Assembly (NCBI RefSeq): GCF_001641085.1
Contig: NZ_LXIE01000045.1
Location: 1-64,000, forward strand
Direction of reading: 5' to 3'
Origin: Aequorivita soesokkakensis
GTDB taxonomy: Bacteria; Bacteroidota; Bacteroidia; Flavobacteriales; Flavobacteriaceae
Length of the DNA: 64,000 bases
The notes under the pieces were generated by a model. The model was given only the letters and a program-made list of their open reading frames with translations. It was not told the origin of the DNA and ran no database searches. Positions 52,940 through 60,570 of the stretch are shown in pieces. A program made the position numbers and the translations under genes. Position 1 is the first letter of the stretch, and each line of letters opens with the position of its first letter.

Positions 52940-54508
52940 ATGAGAACTTTTTCTGCCAAAATTTTAATCCTCTCAATTGCACTTCTTTTTTTAAATTTTT
53001 CTGTAAAAGCTCAGGCTTTGAGCGGTTCCCAAATTGATAGTTTGGTAGAGAAAACAATGAAAACCTTTGACGTGCCCGGAATGGCGGTTGCGGTTTTGAA
53101 AGATGGCAAGATTTATCATAAAAATACCTACGGCGTTCGTTCGCTTAAAACAAATGCCGAAGTAAACGAAAATACACTTTTCGGTGTGGCTTCAAACACC
53201 AAAGCTTTTACCACGGCGGCTTTGGGGCAACTCGTTGACCAAGGAAAACTTACTTGGGACACCAAAGTAACTGACGTTATTCCCGAATTTCAACTTTCAG
53301 ATTCCTATGTAACGCGCGAATTTACAGTGCGCGATTTGGTAACACACCGAAGCGGTTTGGGGCTCGGCGCTGGAGATTTGATGATTTTTCCCGCAAATAA
53401 TACCACAACAAAAGCCGAAATGATCCACAACCTTCGGTATTTAAAACCTGTTTCATCTTTTAGAAGCAAGTTTGATTATGACAATTTGCTATACATTGTT
53501 GCTGGCGAAGTAGTTGCAAGAATTTCTGGAAAAAGCTATGACGATTATATTGCAGAAAACTTTTTTAAACCCATGGGAATGAACCGTTCCTTTCTTTCCA
53601 TTCCAAAAATTAAAGCAGACGATAACAGAATTGACGGCCACGCCCCAGTAAACGGAAAGCTGGAATTGACTGGTGATACTTTCACACAAATAGCTACGCC
53701 CGCCGGTGGAATTTTCGCTTCCATAAACGATATGAGCACTTGGGTGCAGGCGCAACTGAACGATGGAAAATACGGTGAGAAATTACAGGACAGCCTTTTC
53801 AGTAGTAAAGTGCACAACGAAATGTGGACGCCACAAACCATTTTAAGAAGTGGAAAAGGTCCGTACAACACACATTTTTCGGCTTATGGTTTGGGTTGGT
53901 TTTTAAGTGATGTGAATGGTTATTTCCAGGTTACCCATACGGGCGGATTGAATGGAATCGTGAGTCAAGTTACCCTTATTCCAGAGATGGATCTTGGGAT
54001 TATTGTGCTTACCAACCAGCAAAGCGGTTCTGCGTTTACGGCAATTACCAATTCAATAAAAGATGGATATTTCGGCATAAAAGGTGAAGACAGAATTAAG
54101 CAATACAACGACCGCAGATTGGCGGGCGAAAAAGAAGAGGAAAAAATTGTTTCTGAAGTTGAAAAAAGTATTGAGGCACAATTAAAAAGCAAAGCGCCAA
54201 AACCCAATCCAGTAGATTACACAGGAACATATAAAGATGTTTGGTTTGGCAATGTTGCCATCAGCAATCAAAACGGAAGCCTTTATTTTAAAGCTGAAAA
54301 ATCGAAAGATTTAACTGGGTCAATGACTTTTTACAAAGGAACAACTTACGCAGTGCGTTGGAACGACGCCTCCTTAAAAGCGGATGCTTTTGTTACTTTT
54401 AGTTTGGATACGGAAGGAAAAGCGAACGGTTTTACAATGAGCCCAATCTCGCCGTTGACTGATTTTAGTTATGATTTTCAGGATTTGGAGTTTGGGAGGG
54501 TGGAATAA
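52940..54508 (+). CDS. Serine hydrolase, beta-lactamase class C fold, with DUF3471
   Basis: 522 residues with signal peptide (ending KAQ). The catalytic domain (about 28-370) carries the SxxK motif as S85-NTK88, a YxN-type motif (DYDNLLY) and HTGG. A C-terminal DUF3471-like beta domain (about 410-520) follows, as in bacteroidetes esterase/PBP-like proteins. It is predicted to be a periplasmic or outer-membrane-associated peptidase or esterase rather than a resistance enzyme. The cassette-like array begins 49 bases after its stop. Confidence 0.88.
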   Translation: MRTFSAKILILSIALLFLNFSVKAQALSGSQIDSLVEKTMKTFDVPGMAVAVLKDGKIYHKNTYGVRSLKTNAEVNENTLFGVASNTKAFTTAALGQLVDQGKLTWDTKVTDVIPEFQLSDSYVTREFTVRDLVTHRSGLGLGAGDLMIFPANNTTTKAEMIHNLRYLKPVSSFRSKFDYDNLLYIVAGEVVARISGKSYDDYIAENFFKPMGMNRSFLSIPKIKADDNRIDGHAPVNGKLELTGDTFTQIATPAGGIFASINDMSTWVQAQLNDGKYGEKLQDSLFSSKVHNEMWTPQTILRSGKGPYNTHFSAYGLGWFLSDVNGYFQVTHTGGLNGIVSQVTLIPEMDLGIIVLTNQQSGSAFTAITNSIKDGYFGIKGEDRIKQYNDRRLAGEKEEEKIVSEVEKSIEAQLKSKAPKPNPVDYTGTYKDVWFGNVAISNQNGSLYFKAEKSKDLTGSMTFYKGTTYAVRWNDASLKADAFVTFSLDTEGKANGFTMSPISPLTDFSYDFQDLEFGRVE

Positions 54509-54557
54509 ACGCAACACTTCTGAAAGAACGGGATTAGTGCTTTTCATAGGAGCCGTT

Positions 54558-54568
54558 GTTGTGCATAG
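54558..54568 (-). other. Left-end cassette core site
   Basis: Plus strand GTTGTGCATAG just after the TPR stop; on the minus strand CTATGCACAAC, complementary to the 5' end of that cassette (TTGTGCA). What follows does not continue as a full palindromic site, so the array appears to end here. Confidence 0.55.
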
Positions 54569-54572
54569 TTTT

Positions 54573-55274
54573 TTATCCACATTTTTGTTTTAGTTCGGCT
54601 TTAAATTCCTCGGTTATATTTGGGTTTTTCATTTTATCAGCTTTATCTAAATATTTGTTGGCTTTTTTACAATCTCCCAAATACATATTGATAATTGAAA
54701 GTTTGTAAATAGTGTCTGAATTTTTTTCGTCAATCGAATAAGCTTTTTCAAGATATTTTACTGAATTATTGAGATTTTCCGCAGCCTTTTCTGGGTTTGT
54801 ATTGACCGAGTTGTAGTAATCTCCTAAATAAGTTGTTCCATAATCGGTCAGCATTTTAGAATGATTTGGATTTATTAAAAGTCCTTTATCAAACTGTTCT
54901 CTGGCGCTTTCCATTGCACCCAGATTAAAGTAGATTGTTCCATACCCGTAATATATATCCGCATTTTTTGGTTCCAATAAATAAGCTTGGTTAAATCTTT
55001 TCATTGCAGTTTGTAAATCTCTTCGCTCGTATATATATTGAAATCCTAATTCAGTCATTTTTTTGCTCGCGTCCTGTTTATTATCATAATGCTTAAGAAT
55101 TTCCTCAATAAAGTCGTTATCGGCTTTTATTTGACTTTCGTTTTTTTCTAAGTCACCAAATTCGGGTTGAAGGTTAATATCGTTATTTGCTAATTCTTGC
55201 CACTTTTCAAAATTTGGGTTTTGTGCAGAAACATTGATTGCAAAAAGTAAAATTATAGCTGTTAATATTTTCAT
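54573..55274 (-). CDS. TPR-repeat secreted protein
   Basis: 233 residues with a signal peptide (about 1-17, ending SAQ) and at least four tetratricopeptide repeats (about 85-215): ADIYYGYGTIYFNLGAMESA, HSKMLTDYGTTYLGDYYNS, AAENLNNSVKYLEKAYSID, SDTIYKLSIINMYLGDCKKA. It probably mediates protein-protein contacts in the periplasm. It is the last unit of the cassette-like array: its start is 18 bases after a core site and its stop four bases before the end core. Confidence 0.75.
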   Translation of the reverse strand: MKILTAIILLFAINVSAQNPNFEKWQELANNDINLQPEFGDLEKNESQIKADNDFIEEILKHYDNKQDASKKMTELGFQYIYERRDLQTAMKRFNQAYLLEPKNADIYYGYGTIYFNLGAMESAREQFDKGLLINPNHSKMLTDYGTTYLGDYYNSVNTNPEKAAENLNNSVKYLEKAYSIDEKNSDTIYKLSIINMYLGDCKKANKYLDKADKMKNPNITEEFKAELKQKCG

Positions 55275-55292
55275 TTCGGGTATTTTTTAAAT

Positions 55293-55434
55293 GTTGCACA
55301 ATGTGTTTGTATAATATTAGTTGCTGGTTTAAGTACGAGGATTTTCCGCAGGAAAATCAGACGTAGTAAACTTGCAACGACCTTTAGTTAAGACCAAAAT
55401 TGAGCAATTATTTTTATACATTGTTGGCAACTGG
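55293..55434 (-). other. attC-like site 3 (GNAT cassette end)
   Basis: 142-base imperfect palindrome. On the minus strand it opens GCCAACAATGTATAA, closes ATTATACAAACACATTGTGC, and has a central hairpin GATTTTCC-TGC-GGAAAATC. The arms pair with interruptions. The first arm also encodes the last residues of the GNAT protein. Confidence 0.6.
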
Positions 55435-55953
55435 CTTTTTTTCATTCAGGTTGAGTTTCATCATTATGTCCGTTTGTTCATCGTTTCCGAGTTTGAAAAC
55501 GTGTTTGTCGAACGCTTTAAATCCATTTTTTTCATAGAATCTAATTGCTCTTGGATTTTGTTCCCAAACTCCCAACCAAACATAATCCACATTTTTCTCT
55601 TTAGCCAATTCAATCGCCTTGTCGTAAAGTATTTGCCCAACTTTTTTTCCGTGAAATTCCTTTAGCACGTATATTCGTTCAATTTCAAGTGCGTTTTTGT
55701 CCTTTATTTCGGTTTGCGACTGTCCAACGTTTATTTTTAAATATCCGATTGTTTTTCCGTCAAGTTCCGCAAAGTAAAATTCAGCGTTTTGGTCGGTCAG
55801 TTCCGTAGTCAGTTTTTCCGTTGAAAATCCGTTTTCCAAATATTCTTTCATATTCTCCTCGCTGTTTTCCGAGGAAAAAGTTTCGGCAAAAGTCAGTTTT
55901 CCGATTTCTTTTAGTTTTTCAATATCTTGAATATTTACTTTTCTGATTTTCAT
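55414..55953 (-). CDS. GNAT-family acetyltransferase
   Basis: 179 residues with the GNAT fold: N-terminal RKVNIQDIEKLKEIGKLTF, the central strand FYFAELDGKTIGYLKI, motif A region IERIYVLKEFHGKKVGQILYDKAIELA (acetyl-CoA loop HGKKVGQ) and the C-terminal VWLGVWEQNPRAIRFYEKNGF. Typical of small-molecule or protein N-acetyltransferases; the substrate is unknown. Acetyltransferases are frequent cargo of integron cassettes. The last residues PVANNV are encoded inside the attC-like site, so the recombination site has supplied the 3' end of the gene. Confidence 0.88.
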   Translation of the reverse strand: MKIRKVNIQDIEKLKEIGKLTFAETFSSENSEENMKEYLENGFSTEKLTTELTDQNAEFYFAELDGKTIGYLKINVGQSQTEIKDKNALEIERIYVLKEFHGKKVGQILYDKAIELAKEKNVDYVWLGVWEQNPRAIRFYEKNGFKAFDKHVFKLGNDEQTDIMMKLNLNEKKPVANNV

Positions 55954-55980
55954 TTTTTATCGTTCATTTTTTCAGCTTGC

Positions 55981-56117
55981 AGCTAACGGTTATGTATATG
56001 AGCTGTGGCGTGTTTTGGCACGAACCTCTCCAAATAAAAACTGGCTTTGGAAAATCCGCAGGATTTTCCAAGTAGGTGAGGACAAGCCATAGCTTATATA
56101 CTGTGTTGTGCATAGTG
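55981..56117 (-). other. attC-like site 2
   Basis: 137 bases. On the minus strand it opens TATGCACAACACAGTATATAAG, continues GCTATGGCTTGTCC, has the central hairpin GGAAAATCC-TGC-GGATTTTCC, and closes CCACAGCTCATATACATAACCGTTAGCT. The outer arms pair as GTATATAAGCTATGGC with GCCACAGCTCATATAC (two G-U pairs). Confidence 0.6.
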
Positions 56118-56120
56118 TTT

Positions 56121-56762
56121 TCACGCCATCCATAGGTTTATTTCCGTCACAATTTTCCATTTTCCGTCAACCTTTTCAAAGATAACAATGTTTCCAGCTC
56201 CACATAATCCTCCACAGTGAATTGCATAGTAAGTTGACGCAAATTGTCCGCAATAATTGACTTGAGAAAACTCTACAACTTTATCAGTTCCGTATTTTCT
56301 TTTTATTCCATTCCATCCTCGATTTATCAATCTAAATTTTTTGAAATATCCGTTGTATTTTTTGTCCGTTATTGTTTCAATTCCGATTGTTGGTTTTCGC
56401 AATAATTCCGCTTTAATTTTTGGATGTTCACTTTTGTCCGAAGTCAGTTTTACAACCACATTTCTTAAATCCTTTTCTTTAATCAATCTTTTTAAAAACG
56501 TTGTGTCTTTATAAGTCATACTGTAAAGCAAACTCAAATCAGATTTGGTGATTGTATCATTCTCGTGATTGAAGACGTGATAAGTTCCATCAAATTCGTC
56601 CATAAATTGCTCAATCAATACAAACTTATCTTTTTCCGCACTTTTTCCTAATTCCAAACGCTCGGACAAAATCAGAGAATACATTTCGTAATCATCTTTT
56701 TCCGATTGAGAAAATGACAATTGAGAAATCAATATTATTAATATGAGCAGTTTTTTCAACAT
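56121..56762 (-). CDS. Secreted protein of unknown function
   Basis: About 213 residues from ATG 56762 (the earlier TTG at 56771 is part of the recombination core). Signal peptide (MLKKLLILIILISQLSFSQ), then no recognised domain. Visible are several Tyr-containing strands, a segment with FSQVNYCGQFASTYYAIHCGGLCGAGNIV holding three Cys and a His, and a terminal KWKIVTEINLWMA. The ATG lies nine bases after the cassette core, so the cassette carries almost no leader. Confidence 0.65.
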   Translation of the reverse strand: MLKKLLILIILISQLSFSQSEKDDYEMYSLILSERLELGKSAEKDKFVLIEQFMDEFDGTYHVFNHENDTITKSDLSLLYSMTYKDTTFLKRLIKEKDLRNVVVKLTSDKSEHPKIKAELLRKPTIGIETITDKKYNGYFKKFRLINRGWNGIKRKYGTDKVVEFSQVNYCGQFASTYYAIHCGGLCGAGNIVIFEKVDGKWKIVTEINLWMA

Positions 56763-56763
56763 T

Positions 56764-56899
56764 ATGCACAACGTATTTGTGTATGATTAGTGGCGCGTTT
56801 AAGCACCTAGTTTAGTAAATAAAAACCGAATAGAAAATCCGCGAGGATTTTCGTAAGTAGGCGAGAACCAGCCATTAATTATACACGGTGTTGGCGGTA
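56764..56899 (-). other. attC-like site 1
   Basis: 136 bases. On the minus strand it opens TACCGCCAACACCGTGTATAAT, has a central hairpin GAAAATCC-TCGC-GGATTTTC and closes CCACTAATCATACACAAATACGTTGTGCAT. The outer arms pair as GTGTATAATTAATGG with CCACTAATCATACAC (two G-U pairs). The first core is the exact complement of the start of the same cassette (GTTGGCGGTA). Confidence 0.62.
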
Positions 56900-56906
56900 G
56901 TTTTTA

Positions 56907-57641
56907 TTATTCCTCGTCTTTAAATCCTTCTCTTTTTCCTTTTTTCAGTTTATCGTCAGCAAGACTTTGATAAACGTCTCTAAATTTGATAAGAGTCCTA
57001 TCCTCTTGTAATAATCTGTCAGAAATATCAGATAAAAAGTTTTCTAAATTATCATCATTAACTCCCAAGTGTTTAGCCTTATAATGAAATTCGTGAGTTA
57101 TATCTCCCCAAGCATCTTGTAATTTAGTTCTGATTTGAATTTCTGTAATCATCTCTTCGGGTACAACTGATATTTCCCCAGATTCAGTTCTTTGTACGCT
57201 ATCATAACTTACACTTGCAAGAATGTGAATTCCTCTATAACCTGATTTCTTCGGATTTTGAATATAATCTTCTATCGATTCATTAGAAATACTGAAATGA
57301 CTTGATTTATTAATGTAATCTAAAACTCGTGAGCAATCATCTAAAAACCAACTTGTAATTCGAGCGCCAATTAAATCGGTAATTATTTCAGTTGGAAAAT
57401 AAAATTGAGGCCAACCTTTTTTTTCTAATTTTTTCAAAAAACTTTTTAATGTTTTTGTTCTCGCTGTTACAATTAAGGCTTCAGGTGGAAGTCTATTTTC
57501 AATAGTATAAGCAAGACAGATTTGTTTAAGTTTTATTTCTAATAAGTCTTTTATTTGCTCAATTTCTTTTTCATATCTATCAAAAAATCTAACTGCCCTT
57601 TCTTTAAGTTCCTCTTTAGTCAATATTTTCCTTTCCTTCAT
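56907..57641 (-). CDS. RelA/SpoT-type nucleotide pyrophosphokinase, synthetase domain only
   Basis: 244 residues. The RelA/SpoT synthetase fold is seen from RTKTLKSFLKKLEKKG (about 62-77), through TDLIGARITSW, SGYRGIHILASV and ITEIQIRTKLQDAWGDITHEFHYKA, where the EIQIRT and catalytic acidic residues are intact. There is no N-terminal HD hydrolase and no C-terminal TGS or ACT domain, so it is a small alarmone synthetase-like protein. It would make (p)ppGpp or a related product from ATP and GTP/GDP. Some stand-alone relatives are toxins or phage-defence factors (toxSAS); whether this one is cannot be told. It begins 30 bases after the cassette core. Confidence 0.82.
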   Translation of the reverse strand: MKERKILTKEELKERAVRFFDRYEKEIEQIKDLLEIKLKQICLAYTIENRLPPEALIVTARTKTLKSFLKKLEKKGWPQFYFPTEIITDLIGARITSWFLDDCSRVLDYINKSSHFSISNESIEDYIQNPKKSGYRGIHILASVSYDSVQRTESGEISVVPEEMITEIQIRTKLQDAWGDITHEFHYKAKHLGVNDDNLENFLSDISDRLLQEDRTLIKFRDVYQSLADDKLKKGKREGFKDEE

Positions 57642-57663
57642 ATTTGTTTCCTTTTTTTAAATT

Positions 57664-57693
57664 ACCGCCAACATGTGTATAAACGCACCTTTC
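57664..57693 (-). other. Right-end half attC-like site
   Basis: On the minus strand AGGTGCGTTTATACACATGTTGGCGGT, matching the closing arm of attC-like site 1, but with no opposite arm to the right. It is the 5' core of the RelA/SpoT cassette and may mark the former join to an upstream cassette or attI. Confidence 0.5.
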
Positions 57694-57783
57694 AAATGTA
57701 AACATTTGTAAGCATTTGTAACATTTATAAAAACATGCTCTTTAATTTCGCTTGGCCTTGCTAATATACAAATTTACCCTTCC

Positions 57784-57997
57784 ATATACGTCCACCACCC
57801 CAACGTTAGGGTCCTGAACCCTAAAATATACGTCCGCCAACCCTAACGTTAGGGTCCTGAACCCCAAAATATACGTCCGCCAACCCCAACGTTAGGGTCC
57901 TGAACCCCAAAATATACGTCCACCAACCCCATCGTTTGGGTCCTAGACCCTAAAATATAGGTTTACCAACCCTAACGTATATATCTTGAACCCTAAC
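57784..57997. repeat. Five palindromic tandem repeats of 42-43 bases
   Basis: Unit starts at 57784, 57826, 57869, 57912 and 57955. The typical unit reads ATATACGTCCGCCAACC, then CCTAACGTTAGGG, then TCCTGAACCCCAAA. It holds a perfect palindrome (CCCTAACGTTAGGG in unit 2) and a following GGGTCCTGAACCC hairpin. The first three copies are close; the last two decay. Copies abut with no unique spacer, so it is not a CRISPR array. Confidence 0.85.
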
Positions 57998-58099
57998 GGG
58001 ATGGTTTAAGGACATTAAAAGGTGCTGCCAAAAAAAACAAAAAACAATTTGCCTTCTTAGCTATATTTATTAATTTCATAGAACGCTAAGTTGATGATT

Positions 58100-58552
58100 A
58101 TGAAAACCACAAAAAGACTGGACGCAGCACTGGAAAAACTCTACACCGCTTTCCACAACAACACTTTAAATCCGGAGTGTTGTAATAACTGCGCAGTAGG
58201 GAATATTTGTAACAATACCGATAGCTGGAAACACCTCAGCGATGATCACGGTTCGTTGCAATTGAATTATGTGGGGCTGGTCCATGAAAATTTAGGGCGT
58301 AAATTTCACGGGTATTCCCCTTCGGAACTCCTAAAAATTGAAGCTGCATTTTTAAAAGGCTGTGGCTATACGCTGCCTTTGAACCACAGAAATGCAAAAC
58401 CAAAAAACCTTACTTCCAAAGAAACATTGTTTAATGGCTTATGCGCCGCTGTAGCCTTTTTATGTACCCTTGACGGAATACAAAACGTGATGGATTTTTA
58501 TCCGTTATTTCAAAAAGAAACCGAAATGCCCTTTTTGGAAACTGCCCAATAA
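58100..58552 (+). CDS. Conserved Cys-rich hypothetical protein
   Basis: About 150 residues from ATG 58100 (TTG at 58091 and ATG at 58094 also possible). The N-terminal third has LNPECCNNCAVGNICNNTDSWKHLSDDHGS with five Cys and nearby His, a likely metal or Fe-S site. YVGLVHENLGRKFHGYSPSELL and FLKGCGYTLPL follow. Databases often label this flavobacterial family a Na-translocating NADH dehydrogenase subunit F; it has no FAD, 2Fe-2S or NADH-binding motif, so I reject that name. The function is unknown. Confidence 0.7.
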   Translation: MKTTKRLDAALEKLYTAFHNNTLNPECCNNCAVGNICNNTDSWKHLSDDHGSLQLNYVGLVHENLGRKFHGYSPSELLKIEAAFLKGCGYTLPLNHRNAKPKNLTSKETLFNGLCAAVAFLCTLDGIQNVMDFYPLFQKETEMPFLETAQ

Positions 58553-58554
58553 AA

Positions 58555-58589
58555 AACCCCTTCTATCAGCTTCGCCAATAAAAGAGGTT
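58555..58589 (-). terminator. Terminator of the PPOX-family gene
   Basis: AACCCCTT (58555-58562) pairs with AAGAGGTT (58582-58589), one G-U pair, and a T run follows on the minus strand. Confidence 0.65.
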
Positions 58590-58611
58590 TAGTAACAATT
58601 TTCTTTTTCAA

Positions 58612-59112
58612 TTATACTTTTAAATCACCATGTTCGCCCAAATCTGGTTCGTTTCCGGTGATTGCGCCTTTGGCCATTTTCAAAAGCGAAATCACTTTTC
58701 CGTTTTTGGTGTCCCAATAATGGGCATCATCCGGTTGAATTTTAATGGCGGTAATATTTGGGTCATCAACGCCATCAAACCAAGCGTCGTCACCGCTTCC
58801 ATATAGTTCTTTAATTCGGTTGCGGTCTGTGCTGATAGTAGCGCGGCCATACACGCTTAAAAACTCAAAGTTTCCTTTGTCGGCATAAATCAATTGGGTT
58901 CGGTTTTCCCTCTCAATATTTTTATTGTGCTCGCTGTTTTTGTTGCTGAGGAACCAAATGTTTCCGGCATCGTCCACTTCCTTCGTGCTCATTGGTACTA
59001 CGTGAAAGGGTTGTTGTTTTAAATTTGTGGCCATCATTGTGAAATCAATACCTTCTGCCAGTTCCTTAATTTTCTTTTTTGCGTCTTCGTTTGTAAGGTT
59101 TTTTGTGCTCAT
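58612..59112 (-). CDS. Pyridoxamine-phosphate-oxidase-like stress protein
   Basis: 166 residues of the PPOX/general-stress-protein-26 split-barrel family: FTMMATNLKQQPFHVVPMSTKEV, IWFLSNKNSEHNKNI, LIYADKGNFEFLSVYGRATI and a C-terminal ITAIKIQPDDAHYWD. The fold binds FMN or F420-like cofactors in related proteins, but the ligand here is unproven. It is a single gene with its own terminator. Confidence 0.82.
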   Translation of the reverse strand: MSTKNLTNEDAKKKIKELAEGIDFTMMATNLKQQPFHVVPMSTKEVDDAGNIWFLSNKNSEHNKNIERENRTQLIYADKGNFEFLSVYGRATISTDRNRIKELYGSGDDAWFDGVDDPNITAIKIQPDDAHYWDTKNGKVISLLKMAKGAITGNEPDLGEHGDLKV

Positions 59113-59206
59113 AGTTTTTATTTTGAAGATACTAAAGATTTGAGCGGAGCACTTTTAAGAAAATCATAAAGTTTATCAATTTTATAAAAAGATTAAACAA
59201 TGCGGT

Positions 59207-60484
59207 TTATTTATTATAAGAAACCCTCCAAATATGGTTGGTAGTGTCATCTGTTATCAGCATAGAACCATCGGGCAATAAAACTGCGCCAACCGGTCTT
59301 CCGCGAACCTCATCTTTTTCCGAATCAACTATAAACCCAGTCAAAAAATCCTCTGGTTTGCCGCTTGGCTTTCCATTTTCAAAAGGAATAAAAACCACAC
59401 GATAACCCGAAAGAATATCACGGTTCCAAGACCCATGCTGCACTACAAATGCTCCGTTTTTATACTTCTTGGGGAAAGCGTCTGCCGTATAAAAAACCAA
59501 ACCCAAAGAAGCGGTGTGAGAACCCAAATCTACCTCGGGTACAATGGGTTCTTTCAACCTAACATTTGGCGGAACGGGAATTCTGGGGTCGTAGTGATTG
59601 CCCCAATACATATAGGGCCATCCGTAAAAGCCGCCTTCTTTCACCGAAGTTAAATAGTCCGGTACCAAATTATCGCCCAACTCATCGCGTTCGTTTACTG
59701 AGGTCCAAAGTGTTTGCGTAGTTGGTTCCCAATCCATCCCCACTGGATTTCTAAGTCCGGAAGCATACACCTGAAGGTCGCTGCCGTCAGGGTTCATTAC
59801 TAGAATATTGGCTTTCATCACTTCGTGTTCCATTCCTTTTTCACCTGCATTATCGCCACTTCCAACGGCAATGTATATCTTAGAGTTATCTGCATTGGCT
59901 ATAATATTCCGCGTCCAGTGGCGGTTCACTTTTCCCGCCGGCAGATCAGCAATTTTCTCTCCCATCACCGTGATTTTGATTTGTCCCGCTTTGTAGGGAT
60001 AACGCATAACCGCGTCCGTATTCGCTACATACAGCCAATCATCAATAATGAGCATACCCAAAGGTTGGTTAAGACCTTCCTTTGCTGTAAGCAATGTTTC
60101 GCGAATGTCTGGAAAACCGTTATTATCGGTATCGCGCAAGAGTGTTATTACGTCGGCACTGTGCTTTAAATTGTTTGAACCCCCAGCCCCGATAATTGTA
60201 GCTCCAATTTGTTTGGGAATACTGTAATTGCTATTGCTCTCGGCAACCAAAACATCGCCGTTTGGTGTAACGTACATCCAGCGTGGGTTTTGAAAACCAT
60301 CGGCATATTTTGTTACCGTAAATCCTTCGGGAGCTTTTGGGGTTTCGCCTTCTTTCCAACCTATTACATTCGAATAATTTGAAGTTGATTTTGTGGCAAA
60401 AGGCTCTGGTAATTCTTTTTCATTTTCTACTTGCGAAAAAATAGAAAAAGGAAGTAATAATAAAAGTAAAACGTAGCTTTTCAT
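59207..60484 (-). CDS. Exported sorbosone/glucose dehydrogenase-like beta-propeller
   Basis: 425 residues with a signal peptide (about 1-17). Six-bladed propeller motifs of the PQQ-dependent sugar (sorbosone) dehydrogenase family: GFQNPRWMYVTPNGDVLVAE, RHWTRNIIANADNSKIYIAVGSG, VYASGLRNPVGMDWEP, LWTSVNERDELGDNLVPDYL, GGFYGWPY and GRPVGAVLLPDGSMLITDD. It is predicted to be a periplasmic dehydrogenase of sugars or aldoses, using PQQ if the cell takes it up. The substrate is unknown. Confidence 0.85.
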   Translation of the reverse strand: MKSYVLLLLLLPFSIFSQVENEKELPEPFATKSTSNYSNVIGWKEGETPKAPEGFTVTKYADGFQNPRWMYVTPNGDVLVAESNSNYSIPKQIGATIIGAGGSNNLKHSADVITLLRDTDNNGFPDIRETLLTAKEGLNQPLGMLIIDDWLYVANTDAVMRYPYKAGQIKITVMGEKIADLPAGKVNRHWTRNIIANADNSKIYIAVGSGDNAGEKGMEHEVMKANILVMNPDGSDLQVYASGLRNPVGMDWEPTTQTLWTSVNERDELGDNLVPDYLTSVKEGGFYGWPYMYWGNHYDPRIPVPPNVRLKEPIVPEVDLGSHTASLGLVFYTADAFPKKYKNGAFVVQHGSWNRDILSGYRVVFIPFENGKPSGKPEDFLTGFIVDSEKDEVRGRPVGAVLLPDGSMLITDDTTNHIWRVSYNK

Positions 60485-60570
60485 AATTTTGTTTTTATTA
60501 AAATTATTGTTTTGAATGAAATGTCACTCTTAAGAAACTGTTATACTTTCCCATATAATTTTTTATAAAT

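Larger units (their letters stand above)
54558..57672 (-). mobile_element. Four-cassette integron-like array without integrase
   Basis: Four single-gene units, all on the minus strand: RelA/SpoT-like (about 56772-57671), secreted unknown (55987-56771), GNAT (55302-55986) and TPR (54558-55301). They are separated by 136-142 bp imperfect palindromes. Each unit starts with GTTGTGC, GTTGGCG or a near variant, and ends with the complement (TACCGCCAAC, TATGCACAAC). An R' core at one end and a matching R'' core at the other is what integron gene cassettes show. No IntI-like gene is in the window, so this is CALIN-like. The rules are visible in sequence; the integron origin is inference. Confidence 0.65.
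57642..58090. other. 449-base gene-free stretch
   Basis: The left part (57664-57693) is a cassette core and half of an attC-like arm: on the minus strand AGGTGCGTTTATACACATG then GTTGGCGGT. Next come short direct repeats of ACATTTGTA/AGCATTTGTA (about 57697-57730) and then the five 43-base tandem repeats at 57784-57997. The rest is A+T-rich with no open frame of note. Confidence 0.7.

Noticed and set aside
57784..57997. CRISPR-like array
   Set aside because: Units are directly joined with no unique spacers, copies are not uniform, and no cas gene is near.
58100..58552. Na-translocating NADH dehydrogenase subunit F
   Set aside because: The name circulates for this family, but the 2Fe-2S, FAD and NADH motifs of NqrF are absent and the length is far too short.
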